Origin: Polynucleobacter sp.
GTDB taxonomy: Bacteria > Pseudomonadota > Gammaproteobacteria > Burkholderiales > Burkholderiaceae
Direction of reading: 5' to 3'
DNA: 7,235 bases
NCBI GenBank assembly: GCA_023253245.1
Contig: JALRHB010000013.1
Location: forward strand, 12,797-20,031
A program made the translations under genes and the position numbers. Shown here piece after piece: positions 1 through 7,191 of the stretch; within the stretch, counting starts at the first letter, position 1; every line of letters begins with the position of its first letter. Under the pieces are notes generated by a model. It did no database searches and was not told the DNA's origin. It saw only the letters and a program-made list of their open reading frames with translations.

Positions 1-1338
1 TTAAGCAGCCCACCGAGCTTGCCCATACAGTCAAATGAGCGTGTTAATCAACCGGTTAGTGGAAGTAATACACCGAAGATCTACACCAAGGGCATGCCCT
101 CTGGTGCTGTGCAGATGGATTTACGCCAGCTCTGGTTGGAGTTAAAGCTTAATAACCCGCAACTATCCTCTTTGCGCGAATCCTATTTATCGGCCAAGGC
201 CACTGTGCCCCAGATTAATGCGCCAGATAATCCTCAGGTGGGTTTGGTATGGTCAGGTATGCCACCGAATTCTCCATTCGCATTGGGTGGCGCGAATGCC
301 CCGAGCGCTACTTATCCTCAGGGAATCAGTAGTAATAATGGATATTCTTTTGCGCAACCTTTTCAGTTTCCGGGTAAGAAAAGTCTTGCGTCCGAAATTG
401 CCAACACCAATGCAGAGGCACTTCTTGCTCAAAGTGAATCCACTTATCTCCAGCTAGGCGCTCAACTATCAACACTTTTTTACAGTGCCCTAGCTTCCCA
501 AAAAGAATTACAGGTATTAAAAGAGTCAGTCATTCGTTTAGAGATGATTAAAAATGTAGCAAAGGCGCGTTATGCTAACAATGCCGCAGCCTATGTTGAG
601 TATCTCAATGCTCAGGTTGCCCAAAGCGCAGCCGAGGCGGATCAATTTGCGATCGAGCGTCAACTGCACGTTGCACTGAAAAATATCAATACCTTGGTTG
701 GTCGTCACTCTCGGGAGAATTTGGTTTTGGTGGGTGATATGCATCGTGCTATGGCGGTGCCTACTTTGCTTGAGTTAGAGGATTTTGCAGAAACCAATCA
801 TCCCTCTCTTAAAAGCTCTGCATTGCAGCTTGAGGCTGCGCGTAAGGGAGTGGATTTAGCCAAGAAATCCTATCTTCCAGACTTTCAGGTGATTGGATCT
901 TCATTTACTCCGCGGGGTCCTTTTTCTGCAAATAACGGGGCCATGTATTACCAGTTCGAACTCGATTTGATTATTCCGCTATATTTCTTTACCAAAGAAA
1001 AATACGGGGTAGAGCAGGCTCAGCGTAACCAAGCGTCTGCAGAAGCAAGCAACGTTTCTAGTCGGCAGCAAGTGGTTTTAGCGGTTAACAGCGCCTATGC
1101 CTATTACGAGCAGGCAAAGAGACAGGCGCAGTTTCTGAAAGAGCGTCAGTTACCTCAGGCAGATGCCGCCTATAAAGTGGGGCTCACTCAGTATTCCAAT
1201 AATGGTCAGGGATTTAATGGTTTACTCATTGCCCAAACCCAGCTACGTAGCCTTGAGGTTCAGTTGGCATTGGCAGAGAGTAATCTTTTACAAGCGCAGG
1301 CTGTGCTCCTAGCGACTGCAGGTAAAGAGCCTTTTTAA
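1..1338 (+). CDS. Outer-membrane channel of a heavy-metal RND efflux pump (TolC/CzcC family), 5' partial
   Basis: This is the outer-membrane factor that would give the pump an exit duct through the outer membrane. The frame is open from base 1, with no stop and no signal peptide visible, so the true start lies before the window. The TTG at base 19 is only the first possible initiator and is probably internal. The first ~35 visible residues are rich in Ser, Pro and Asn, like a linker. The rest has the duplicated OEP layout: long Ala/Gln/Leu-rich helices (roughly residues 130-245 and 260-440, counted from base 1) and beta-strand segments such as GYSFAQPFQFPGKK (residues 114-127) and FELDLIIPLYFF. 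The 445 visible codons fit the family's usual length minus the signal region. The adaptor gene follows 9 bases after the TAA. Family assignment is firm; the substrate cannot be read from this protein, and whether it is a lipoprotein is unknown. Confidence 0.9.
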   Translation, partial: LSSPPSLPIQSNERVNQPVSGSNTPKIYTKGMPSGAVQMDLRQLWLELKLNNPQLSSLRESYLSAKATVPQINAPDNPQVGLVWSGMPPNSPFALGGANAPSATYPQGISSNNGYSFAQPFQFPGKKSLASEIANTNAEALLAQSESTYLQLGAQLSTLFYSALASQKELQVLKESVIRLEMIKNVAKARYANNAAAYVEYLNAQVAQSAAEADQFAIERQLHVALKNINTLVGRHSRENLVLVGDMHRAMAVPTLLELEDFAETNHPSLKSSALQLEAARKGVDLAKKSYLPDFQVIGSSFTPRGPFSANNGAMYYQFELDLIIPLYFFTKEKYGVEQAQRNQASAEASNVSSRQQVVLAVNSAYAYYEQAKRQAQFLKERQLPQADAAYKVGLTQYSNNGQGFNGLLIAQTQLRSLEVQLALAESNLLQAQAVLLATAGKEPF

Positions 1339-1342
1339 GGAG
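1337..1342 (+). promoter_or_regulatory. Shine-Dalgarno for the adaptor gene (supports its TTG start)
   Basis: AAGGAG lies over the stop codon of the channel gene and ends 5 bases before the TTG at 1348. This strong, well-spaced site is the main reason to accept a TTG start. The later in-frame candidates (ATG 1372, GTG 1426 and 1447, TTG 1438 and 1510) have no comparable site. Confidence 0.75.
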
Positions 1343-1347
1343 CAATT

Positions 1348-2619
1348 TTGAAAAACTTTCTTCTCTCCATCATGCAAACTCTCAGCAAGAGCCTTGGCAA
1401 GATTGGGGGAGACTTGCTTCACTATGTGATCCATCATTTGCTGACGGTGCTCGGTGTTATTGCGGCGCTGTATTGGGATCGGACTCCACAGAATCGCTAC
1501 CGAATTCGGTTGGCGGCTTATGTATTTGCCATTTTGTCTTTGGGCATCGTTTTAGGGCGCATCAGCAATGTTAACCGCAATGTGAAGATTGAGGTTTCAG
1601 AAAAAGCCCTCAAAATTGAAAAAAGTGGGGCCTTAGAAATTAAGTTGCAAGACATCAAGCTCAACCCGCAAATCTATTTGTTTCAAGACGCTGCAATTGC
1701 TCAGGTTCCTGTAGAAATTCGGGTGCCTGGCCGCTTAGCATTTAATGCTGAAAAATCAAAAGTACTGTCAGCACGATCAGCAGGTCGGGTTGAGAGGATA
1801 TTTGCTTTCGATGGTGCGCCTGTGAATATAGGCTCGCCGATTGTGGAGCTCTACAGCCCAGACTTTATTTCCGCGCAACAAGAGTTTTTACTCTCTGCAA
1901 AAACAGTGGCGGTATTGCAGTCAAATAAAGCAATGACTGATTTGTTAAGCGATGCCCTTATTACTCAAGACGCAGCCGCTAATCGTATGCGCAACTTGGG
2001 CGCTGGAGATATTGACATCAAAGGTCTGGAGCGTTCTGGCAAAACCATGGGCAATTTAATAATGCGCTCGCCATTGCAAGGTATTGTTGTTAAACGTAAT
2101 GTGGAGCCTGGTTCTGTAGTGAATTCGGGGGATGTGATTGCTACCCTAGCTGACCCTAAGAATCTATGGTTCTTGGGGAATGTGTTTGAACAAGACTTGC
2201 GCTTTATAAAGCCGGGCCAAAAAATGGTTCTGCAATTAGAGGCTTTTCCTAACAAAGAATTTATTGCGACTGCGAACTACATAGCGCCATCAATCGATCC
2301 TCAGACTCGCGCATTAACTATTCGAGCGGATGTTGATAATCCAGATAATCTTTTGCGACCCGATATGTTTGCTTCGGCTCGTTTGACTACTGGATCTGCC
2401 GATGCAATTGTGGTGCCGCAGACTGCTGTCATCCACATTCGCGAAAAAACCTACATCATTATTAAAGTGAGCGAGGATACTTTTAGACGTTTACCGGTTA
2501 AAGGTTACGATCTTAATAGCCAGCAGTTTGCTATCACCGAAGGGGTAGAGCCGGGTGCCCATATTTTGGTTGAGGGTGCAGTGCTTTTAAATGATCGTTT
2601 TGCCAAGCAGGAAGACTAA
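1348..2619 (+). CDS. Periplasmic adaptor (membrane fusion protein) of heavy-metal RND efflux, CzcB/CusB family
   Basis: The adaptor links the inner-membrane pump to the outer-membrane channel. The 423-residue protein starts on TTG. The CzcB/CusB pattern is clear: a first lipoyl/barrel-sandwich half around residues 120-170 (RVPGRL, then SARSAGRVERIFAFDGAPV), the family signature LYSPDFISAQQEFL at 168-181, a short helical hairpin (~175-225), the second lipoyl half (SPLQGIVVKRNVEPGSVVNSGDVIATLAD), then beta-barrel and membrane-proximal domains to the C-terminus. Oddly, two hydrophobic stretches precede the domains (about 27-43 and 55-72), separated by a basic loop (DRTPQNRYRIR), where a single anchor or signal peptide would be expected. 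Residues 73-120 contain no Met, His or Cys, so the metal-capturing N-terminus of CusB-type proteins is absent. The TAA directly abuts the pump's start codon. Family is certain; metal specificity is not. Confidence 0.93.
   Translation: MKNFLLSIMQTLSKSLGKIGGDLLHYVIHHLLTVLGVIAALYWDRTPQNRYRIRLAAYVFAILSLGIVLGRISNVNRNVKIEVSEKALKIEKSGALEIKLQDIKLNPQIYLFQDAAIAQVPVEIRVPGRLAFNAEKSKVLSARSAGRVERIFAFDGAPVNIGSPIVELYSPDFISAQQEFLLSAKTVAVLQSNKAMTDLLSDALITQDAAANRMRNLGAGDIDIKGLERSGKTMGNLIMRSPLQGIVVKRNVEPGSVVNSGDVIATLADPKNLWFLGNVFEQDLRFIKPGQKMVLQLEAFPNKEFIATANYIAPSIDPQTRALTIRADVDNPDNLLRPDMFASARLTTGSADAIVVPQTAVIHIREKTYIIIKVSEDTFRRLPVKGYDLNSQQFAITEGVEPGAHILVEGAVLLNDRFAKQED
2609..2614 (+). promoter_or_regulatory. 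Shine-Dalgarno for the pump gene (supports its GTG start)
   Basis: AGGAAG inside the last codons of the adaptor gene ends 5 bases before GTG 2620. Together with the abutting TAA/GTG junction it supports this start and translational coupling. Confidence 0.65.
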
Positions 2620-5600
2620 GTGAGCGCGATTACCTCATTTATTCGGGGAGTGGTACACAAGCGCGTGCTTGTTATTGTCGCTTCGATTGCTTTGCTTGGC
2701 TTGGGAATGTTTAGTCTAAGCAAGCTTCCTATTCAGCCCTACCCAGGAGTTGCTCCATTAACTATTCAGGCTATCTCTCAATGGCCCGGTAAGAGTACTA
2801 CCGAGGTGGAGCAGCAAGTTACCATTCCGGTAGAGAATGCTCTAGCTGGCATCCCTGGGCTCAAGGCCTTTCGTTCAGTTTCATTATTTGGGCTCTCAGT
2901 TGTCACGCTGAAGTTTGACGAATACACGGATCCATTTAAAGCGCGCCAGATTTTTATTAGCAACCTATCGAAGGTGGATTTTCCTGCGGGAGTAATTTCG
3001 AGCATTAGCCCTGATTCAGACGCAACTGGTGAAATCATGCGTTATGAAGTCAGATCGAATTACGCTAACTCAGAGCAATTAAAAACACTGCAAAGTTATG
3101 ACATCTATAAAGGCTTAAAGCAAACGCCTGGGGTTGCAGATGTTTCTTCTTTTGGAGGTAGGGTACGTCAGTACCAAGTTATTGTCAGCCCTGAAAGTCT
3201 ACAAGCTAAAAATGTGACAGTAACAGATCTTATCGAAGCCTTAACAAATGCCAATAGCAATGCTGGTGGTGGTTTATTGCCACGTGGTGAGCAGCAATTT
3301 GTTGTTCGTGGTGTTGGCTTGCTGCGAACTACTGAAGACATTAAACAGGTTGTAGTTGCTATTCGCAATGGTGTGCCAATTCGTATTGGCGATGTTGCGC
3401 GGGTAGAAATTGGCAATGCTCCACGCTTAGGATTATTTCAATTTAATGACAATCCTGATTCGGTTGAAGGTATCGTTTATCTACGTCGTGGTGAGAACGC
3501 AACTGAGGTCTTAGCAAGGGTTCGTAGCACAGTAGAAAATCTCAATAAACAAGTATTGCCACCCGGCATTGAGATCGTTCCGTTCTATGACCGTCAAGTT
3601 CTATTGGATATTACTATCGGTACAGTCAAGCACACCTTATTTTTTGGAATTTCTTTGGTGATTGCTGTTTTGTTTTTCTTTCTTGGAAACTTGCGAGCCG
3701 CAGCTGTGGTAGCTGCCGTGATTCCTCTGGCTCTGTGCGTATCATTTATTCAGATGCATTTGTGGAGTGTGCCAGCAAATTTGATTTCTCTGGGCGCAAT
3801 TGACTTTGGGGTGATTGTAGATTCAGCTGTCATTTTGACTGAAAACGTCATGCGCCATTTAGAAGAGGGTGGAAAGAGATTAAATCAAAGCATTATTTTG
3901 GCAACTAGTGAAGTTCAGCGCGCGATGTTGTTTTCAACGTGCATCATCATTGTTGCTTACTCGCCATTATTTTTTATGGGCGGCGTTGAGGGGATTATTT
4001 TCAAGCCCATGGCCTTTACCATGGGTTTTGCCTTAATTGCTGCAGTGTTGCTGAGCCTAACCTTTTTGCCAGCTATGATTTCCTTGGTATTTGGGGAGGG
4101 TTTGCATCATCAGCCACCAGGATTTATTACCAGAATCTTGGGGGGTTATAAGCCTTTATTAAGAAGCTGGATGGATCGACCAAGGACAGTTGTAGCAGTG
4201 GCTGTGTTTATTCTAGGCATAACCTTACTCAGCATGACTAAGTTGGGCACTGCATTTTTGCCAACCCTAGAAGAAAATAATATTTGGTTACGTGTCACGC
4301 TGCCCAACACAGTGGATTTAGATTATTCGATCAAGTTGGCCAATCAGTTGCGCGAGAATTTTCTAAAGCAGCCTGAGATTGATAAGGTTGCTGCACAGAT
4401 TGGTCGCCCAGACGATGGAACTGATCCTACTGGGGTATTTAATCAAGAATATGGCTTGTATCTCAAAAGCCCAGATCAGATGCCAAAAGGGTCTAGTAAA
4501 CATGACCTCATTGCGCGTCTAGAGAAAGAGCTCAAACAAATCCCAGGAGCCTCTTTTAGCTTCTCTCAGTACATTCAAGATAATGTCAATGAGGCACTGT
4601 CTGGTGTAAAGGGTGAGAATTCAGTCAAGATCTATGGTACCGATTTGCAGGTCTTAGATCAAAAGGCTCATGAGGTGATGGACCAACTTAAAAAAGTTCG
4701 CGGTATCGCTGATGAGGGCATATTGAAAGAGTTGGGTCAGCCAACGCTAAATATTCAGATTGATCGAGAGCGTGCCTCACGTTATGGAATTAATGTAAAC
4801 GATATTCAGACCATTGTTGCCAATGCTATTGGTGGCGCTGCTGTGACGAATTTGCTAGAGGATGAAAAAACCTTTGGCGTAGCAATTCGTCTTGATGTTA
4901 ACAGTCGCAATGACATTAGAGACATTTCACACCTTTTGGTTAATTCAGCAAATGGTCCATCCGTACCATTGTTGATGGTGGCTGATGTCCAACTATCCGA
5001 TGGACCATTCTTTATTTATCGAGAGGCGGGCAAGCGCTACATTGCGATTAAGTTCAGTGTTCGCAATCGCGATTTAGGTAGTGCAGTTGAGGATGCCCAG
5101 CATCTTGTGAGTAAGAATATTACTTTGCCGCCAAATTATTCCATCAGCTGGGATGGTCAGTTTAATCAAATGAAACAGGCGCAGAAGAAGCTGATGGTAA
5201 TTGTGCCATTGGCTTTATTGGGCATTTTCTTATTACTGGTGAGCGCATTTGGTAACTTCCGTGATGCGGTTATTGTGATGATTAATGTGCCGTTTGCCGC
5301 TATTGGGGGAGTGATTGCATTGCATTTGGCTGGTGAGACCCTTAGTATTTCAGCGTTCTTTGGATTTTTATCGCTCTTTGGAATTGCTATCCAGGATGGT
5401 GTGATTTTGATCTCATTTATTAATAAAACTACCGAGACAGATCATTCTCAAATGAAGGATGCGATGGTGGAGGGTGCTTCACTCAGAGTTCGTCCAGTCC
5501 TGATGACGGCCGCACTTTCAGGCCTTGGCCTTTTGCCGGCTGCATTGTCCCACTCTATTGGCTCTGAGGCTCAACGCCCCTTAGCACTTGTCATCGTTGG

Positions 5601-5697
5601 TGGTATGGTAACAACCACGATTTTGACCCTCTTGGTATTGCCAGTAATATATGGATGGTTTAGAGGTCGCAGCCTAAGCCAAATGGCCAAAGCGTAG
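2620..5697 (+). CDS. Inner-membrane heavy-metal/proton antiporter, HME-RND family (CzcA/CusA type)
   Basis: This is the proton-driven pump subunit, probably a trimer, exporting metal cations through the adaptor and channel. At 1025 residues it has the full family length. TM1 is ~12-32, followed by the first periplasmic porter domain. TM2-TM6 lie around 338-490, TM7 around 523-541, then the second porter domain, and TM8-TM12 run from about 858 to 1012. TM4 carries GAIDFGVIVDSAVILTEN with D395, D401 and E408, spaced exactly as the CzcA proton/metal triad D402/D408/E415. The loop GRPDDGTDPTG (595-605) and WLRVTLP (556-562) also match CzcA-like proteins. By hand alignment, the CusA Met573 position is Leu557/Arg558, arguing against Cu+/Ag+ transport. 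TM10 has an extra acidic residue, D926, in AIQDGV. The GTG start abuts the adaptor stop. The family is firm; choosing Co, Zn, Cd or Ni is not possible here. Confidence 0.95.
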   Translation: MSAITSFIRGVVHKRVLVIVASIALLGLGMFSLSKLPIQPYPGVAPLTIQAISQWPGKSTTEVEQQVTIPVENALAGIPGLKAFRSVSLFGLSVVTLKFDEYTDPFKARQIFISNLSKVDFPAGVISSISPDSDATGEIMRYEVRSNYANSEQLKTLQSYDIYKGLKQTPGVADVSSFGGRVRQYQVIVSPESLQAKNVTVTDLIEALTNANSNAGGGLLPRGEQQFVVRGVGLLRTTEDIKQVVVAIRNGVPIRIGDVARVEIGNAPRLGLFQFNDNPDSVEGIVYLRRGENATEVLARVRSTVENLNKQVLPPGIEIVPFYDRQVLLDITIGTVKHTLFFGISLVIAVLFFFLGNLRAAAVVAAVIPLALCVSFIQMHLWSVPANLISLGAIDFGVIVDSAVILTENVMRHLEEGGKRLNQSIILATSEVQRAMLFSTCIIIVAYSPLFFMGGVEGIIFKPMAFTMGFALIAAVLLSLTFLPAMISLVFGEGLHHQPPGFITRILGGYKPLLRSWMDRPRTVVAVAVFILGITLLSMTKLGTAFLPTLEENNIWLRVTLPNTVDLDYSIKLANQLRENFLKQPEIDKVAAQIGRPDDGTDPTGVFNQEYGLYLKSPDQMPKGSSKHDLIARLEKELKQIPGASFSFSQYIQDNVNEALSGVKGENSVKIYGTDLQVLDQKAHEVMDQLKKVRGIADEGILKELGQPTLNIQIDRERASRYGINVNDIQTIVANAIGGAAVTNLLEDEKTFGVAIRLDVNSRNDIRDISHLLVNSANGPSVPLLMVADVQLSDGPFFIYREAGKRYIAIKFSVRNRDLGSAVEDAQHLVSKNITLPPNYSISWDGQFNQMKQAQKKLMVIVPLALLGIFLLLVSAFGNFRDAVIVMINVPFAAIGGVIALHLAGETLSISAFFGFLSLFGIAIQDGVILISFINKTTETDHSQMKDAMVEGASLRVRPVLMTAALSGLGLLPAALSHSIGSEAQRPLALVIVGGMVTTTILTLLVLPVIYGWFRGRSLSQMAKA
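4003..4028 (+). other. Coding-region hairpin inside the pump gene, terminator-like
   Basis: AAGCCCATGG (4003-4012) can pair with CCATGGGTTT (4019-4028) around a 6-base loop. That gives a 10-bp stem with one G-U pair, a central 7-bp perfect core, and only one more T after it. It lies in codons for the conserved FKPMAFTMGF stretch at TM6, so it may be a by-product of coding. Confidence 0.35.
4951..5009 (+). repeat. 11-bp perfect inverted repeat with a nested small hairpin, inside the pump gene
   Basis: AATGGTCCATC (4951-4961) is the exact reverse complement of GATGGACCATT (4999-5009), with 37 bases between. Inside that spacer ACCAT (4965-4969) and ATGGT (4975-4979) form a second small stem. 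It lies in the second periplasmic domain of the pump. No known element was recognised. Confidence 0.4.
5623..5650 (+). promoter_or_regulatory. Candidate sigma-70 promoter for surE inside the pump gene's 3' end
   Basis: TTGACC (5623-5628, 5 of 6 to the -35 consensus) is followed after 16 bases by TAATAT (5645-5650, 4 of 6 to the -10). Transcription would start near 5657, giving a leader of about 87 bases before surE. Its position ahead of a housekeeping operon is suggestive, but such matches arise by chance in AT-rich coding DNA. Confidence 0.3.
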
Positions 5698-5724
5698 TTA
5701 TTTGGCATTACCACCAAGTATTAC

Positions 5725-5732
5725 AAGGAAAG
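5725..5732 (+). promoter_or_regulatory. Shine-Dalgarno region of surE (start choice ambiguous)
   Basis: AAGGAAAG is the only purine-rich site in the short gap. Measured from its AGGA core (5726-5729) it is 14 bases from ATG 5744, which is long, but only 5 bases from an in-frame TTG at 5735. It therefore fits the TTG better than the ATG normally chosen. Confidence 0.5.
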
Positions 5733-5743
5733 TATTGAAGTTC

Positions 5744-6538
5744 ATGAGTGAGATGACACAACAACCCCATATCCTGATTTCTAATGATGATGGATATTTA
5801 GCTCCTGGACTGTTGGCATTGGTAAATGCTATTCGACCCTTAGGTAGGGTAACTGTAATTGCGCCTGAGCAAAATCATAGTGGCGCTTCTAACTCGCTCA
5901 CGCTCTCAAGGCCGTTGTCGATTCATCGAGTAGCGGGTGGCGAGCGCGATGGATTTATGTTCGTCAATGGCACTCCGACTGATTGCGTGCATATTGCCAT
6001 GACTGGTTTCTTAGATCAAAAACCAGACCTAGTGGTTTCAGGTATTAATCAGGGTGAGAATATGGGTGAGGATACCTTGTACTCTGGCACAGTAGCTGCC
6101 GCAATTGAGGGGGTAATGTTTGGTGTGCCTGGAATTGCTTTTTCACAAATCGATAAAGGCTGGAGCCGAATAGAGGACGCAGCTAAAGCGGCGCACGATA
6201 TTGTGGCGCAAATGTTAGTTTCTAAATTAGCCCATTCAGAGGGTATTGCCACATTATTAAATGTCAATATTCCTAATAGACCCTACGCTGATTTGTATCG
6301 CTGGCGTGTAACGCGTTTGGGTAATCGCCATCATTCACAACCGGTAGTAATGCAAAAGAGCCCCAGAGGTGAAGACATTTATTGGATTGGGGCCGCTGGC
6401 CATGCTAAAGATAGCTCTGAGGGTACCGACTTTCATGCAATTGACGAGGGCTGTATCTCGATTACGCCTATGCAATTAGATTTAACCCACCATGCGCGTT
6501 TAGCTGCCATGCGTGAGAATGGCTGGACCCGCGGTTGA
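5744..6538 (+). CDS. surE: 5'-nucleotidase / acid phosphatase SurE
   Basis: SurE is a cytoplasmic metal-dependent phosphatase that removes phosphate from nucleoside monophosphates (and polyphosphate in some homologues) and is linked to stationary-phase survival. From ATG 5744 it has 264 residues, normal for the family. The N-terminal Rossmann-like start is ILISNDDGY, with the metal-binding pair D15/D16. S46 in NHSGASNSLTLSRPL and N102 in SGINQGENMGEDTLYSGT are the other metal and active-site positions known for this family. The GTPTDCVH segment is also present. An in-frame TTG at 5735 would add three residues and has the better-spaced ribosome site; TTG 5702 is less likely. The stop overlaps the next gene's start as TTGA. 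The gene sits 46 bases after the efflux pump gene on the same strand, with a weak candidate promoter upstream. Confidence 0.96.
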   Translation: MSEMTQQPHILISNDDGYLAPGLLALVNAIRPLGRVTVIAPEQNHSGASNSLTLSRPLSIHRVAGGERDGFMFVNGTPTDCVHIAMTGFLDQKPDLVVSGINQGENMGEDTLYSGTVAAAIEGVMFGVPGIAFSQIDKGWSRIEDAAKAAHDIVAQMLVSKLAHSEGIATLLNVNIPNRPYADLYRWRVTRLGNRHHSQPVVMQKSPRGEDIYWIGAAGHAKDSSEGTDFHAIDEGCISITPMQLDLTHHARLAAMRENGWTRG

Positions 6539-7191
6539 AGTCGGCAGCAGAACGTAATGCCGGTCATCGGCAGGCCTTAGCAGCCAAAGTTTTGGCTACT
6601 GGTGTAAAGCACGGTAAAACTCTAGAAGCTATTGCAACCGTTCCGCGACATGCTTTTATGGATGCCGGCATGCACCCTCAAGCATATGAAGATACAGCAT
6701 TACCAATTGGGCATTCACAAACGATTTCTAAGCCATCGGTGGTTGCTCGCATGATTGAGTTACTGCATAAGCCAAGGCATAAGCTAGGCAAAGTCTTAGA
6801 AATTGGCACTGGCTGCGGCTATCAAGCTGCTGTTTTAAGTCTGCTTGCAGATGAGGTCTATTCGATTGAGCGTATCCGGCCCTTGCATGATATGGCCAGG
6901 GCAAAACTGCGACCATTTCGGATTAATAATTTGCGCTTAATTTATGGCGATGGCATTTTGGGGCTGCCCCAGGCTGCGCCATTTGATGGCATTATTTTGG
7001 CGGCAGCTGGTTTGGGTATTCCCGATGCATTATTGGATCAATTGGCTATTGGTGGCCGTTTAGTGGCTCCTGTGGCCAAAAATGAGAAAGAGCAACAATT
7101 GGTGATGGTCGAACGCATGAGCTCCCACCGCTACCAAAGAACCGTTTTAGACGAGGTCTTTTTTGTGCCCTTACAATCAGGGGTAGTATGA
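6535..7191 (+). CDS. pcm: Protein-L-isoaspartate O-methyltransferase
   Basis: Pcm uses S-adenosylmethionine to methylate abnormal L-isoaspartyl residues in ageing proteins, starting their repair in the cytoplasm. The 218-residue length is typical. Visible motifs are AYEDTALPIGHSQTISKP (50-67) with the conserved active-site serine S65, the SAM-binding motif LEIGTGCGYQAA (88-99), VYSIER just after it, FDGIILAAAG, and GGRLVAPV near the C-terminus. It starts on TTG inside the surE stop (TTGA, 4-base overlap). An in-frame stop at 6514-6516 and no other standard initiator between leave this as the earliest possible start. The first ATG (codon 42) would remove part of the conserved N-terminal helix. 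I see no good Shine-Dalgarno, so initiation probably depends on coupling to surE. The stop overlaps the next gene as ATGA. Confidence 0.94.
   Translation: MKSAAERNAGHRQALAAKVLATGVKHGKTLEAIATVPRHAFMDAGMHPQAYEDTALPIGHSQTISKPSVVARMIELLHKPRHKLGKVLEIGTGCGYQAAVLSLLADEVYSIERIRPLHDMARAKLRPFRINNLRLIYGDGILGLPQAAPFDGIILAAAGLGIPDALLDQLAIGGRLVAPVAKNEKEQQLVMVERMSSHRYQRTVLDEVFFVPLQSGVV
7179..7183 (+). promoter_or_regulatory. Shine-Dalgarno for the gene after pcm
   Basis: AGGGG ends 4 bases before ATG 7188, within the last codons of pcm. It supports that ATG as a real start overlapping the pcm stop. Confidence 0.5.

Noticed and set aside
19..21. TTG as the true start of the channel gene
   Set aside because: The frame is open to base 1, no ribosome site precedes it, and the expected export signal is missing after it. 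The gene most likely begins before the window.
1965..2255. Reverse-strand open frame of 96 codons within the adaptor gene
   Set aside because: It lies wholly opposite a well-conserved gene, has no recognisable domain or ribosome site, and is explained as a shadow of the real frame. The same applies to the other minus-strand frames.
5702..5704. TTG 5702 as the start of surE
   Set aside because: It has no ribosome site and would add 14 non-conserved residues before the usual short SurE N-terminus.
5686..5706. Inverted repeat GCCAAA / TTTGGC around the pump stop codon, as a terminator
   Set aside because: The stem is only 6 bp with a 9-base loop and no following T-run, so it is too weak to call as an intrinsic terminator.
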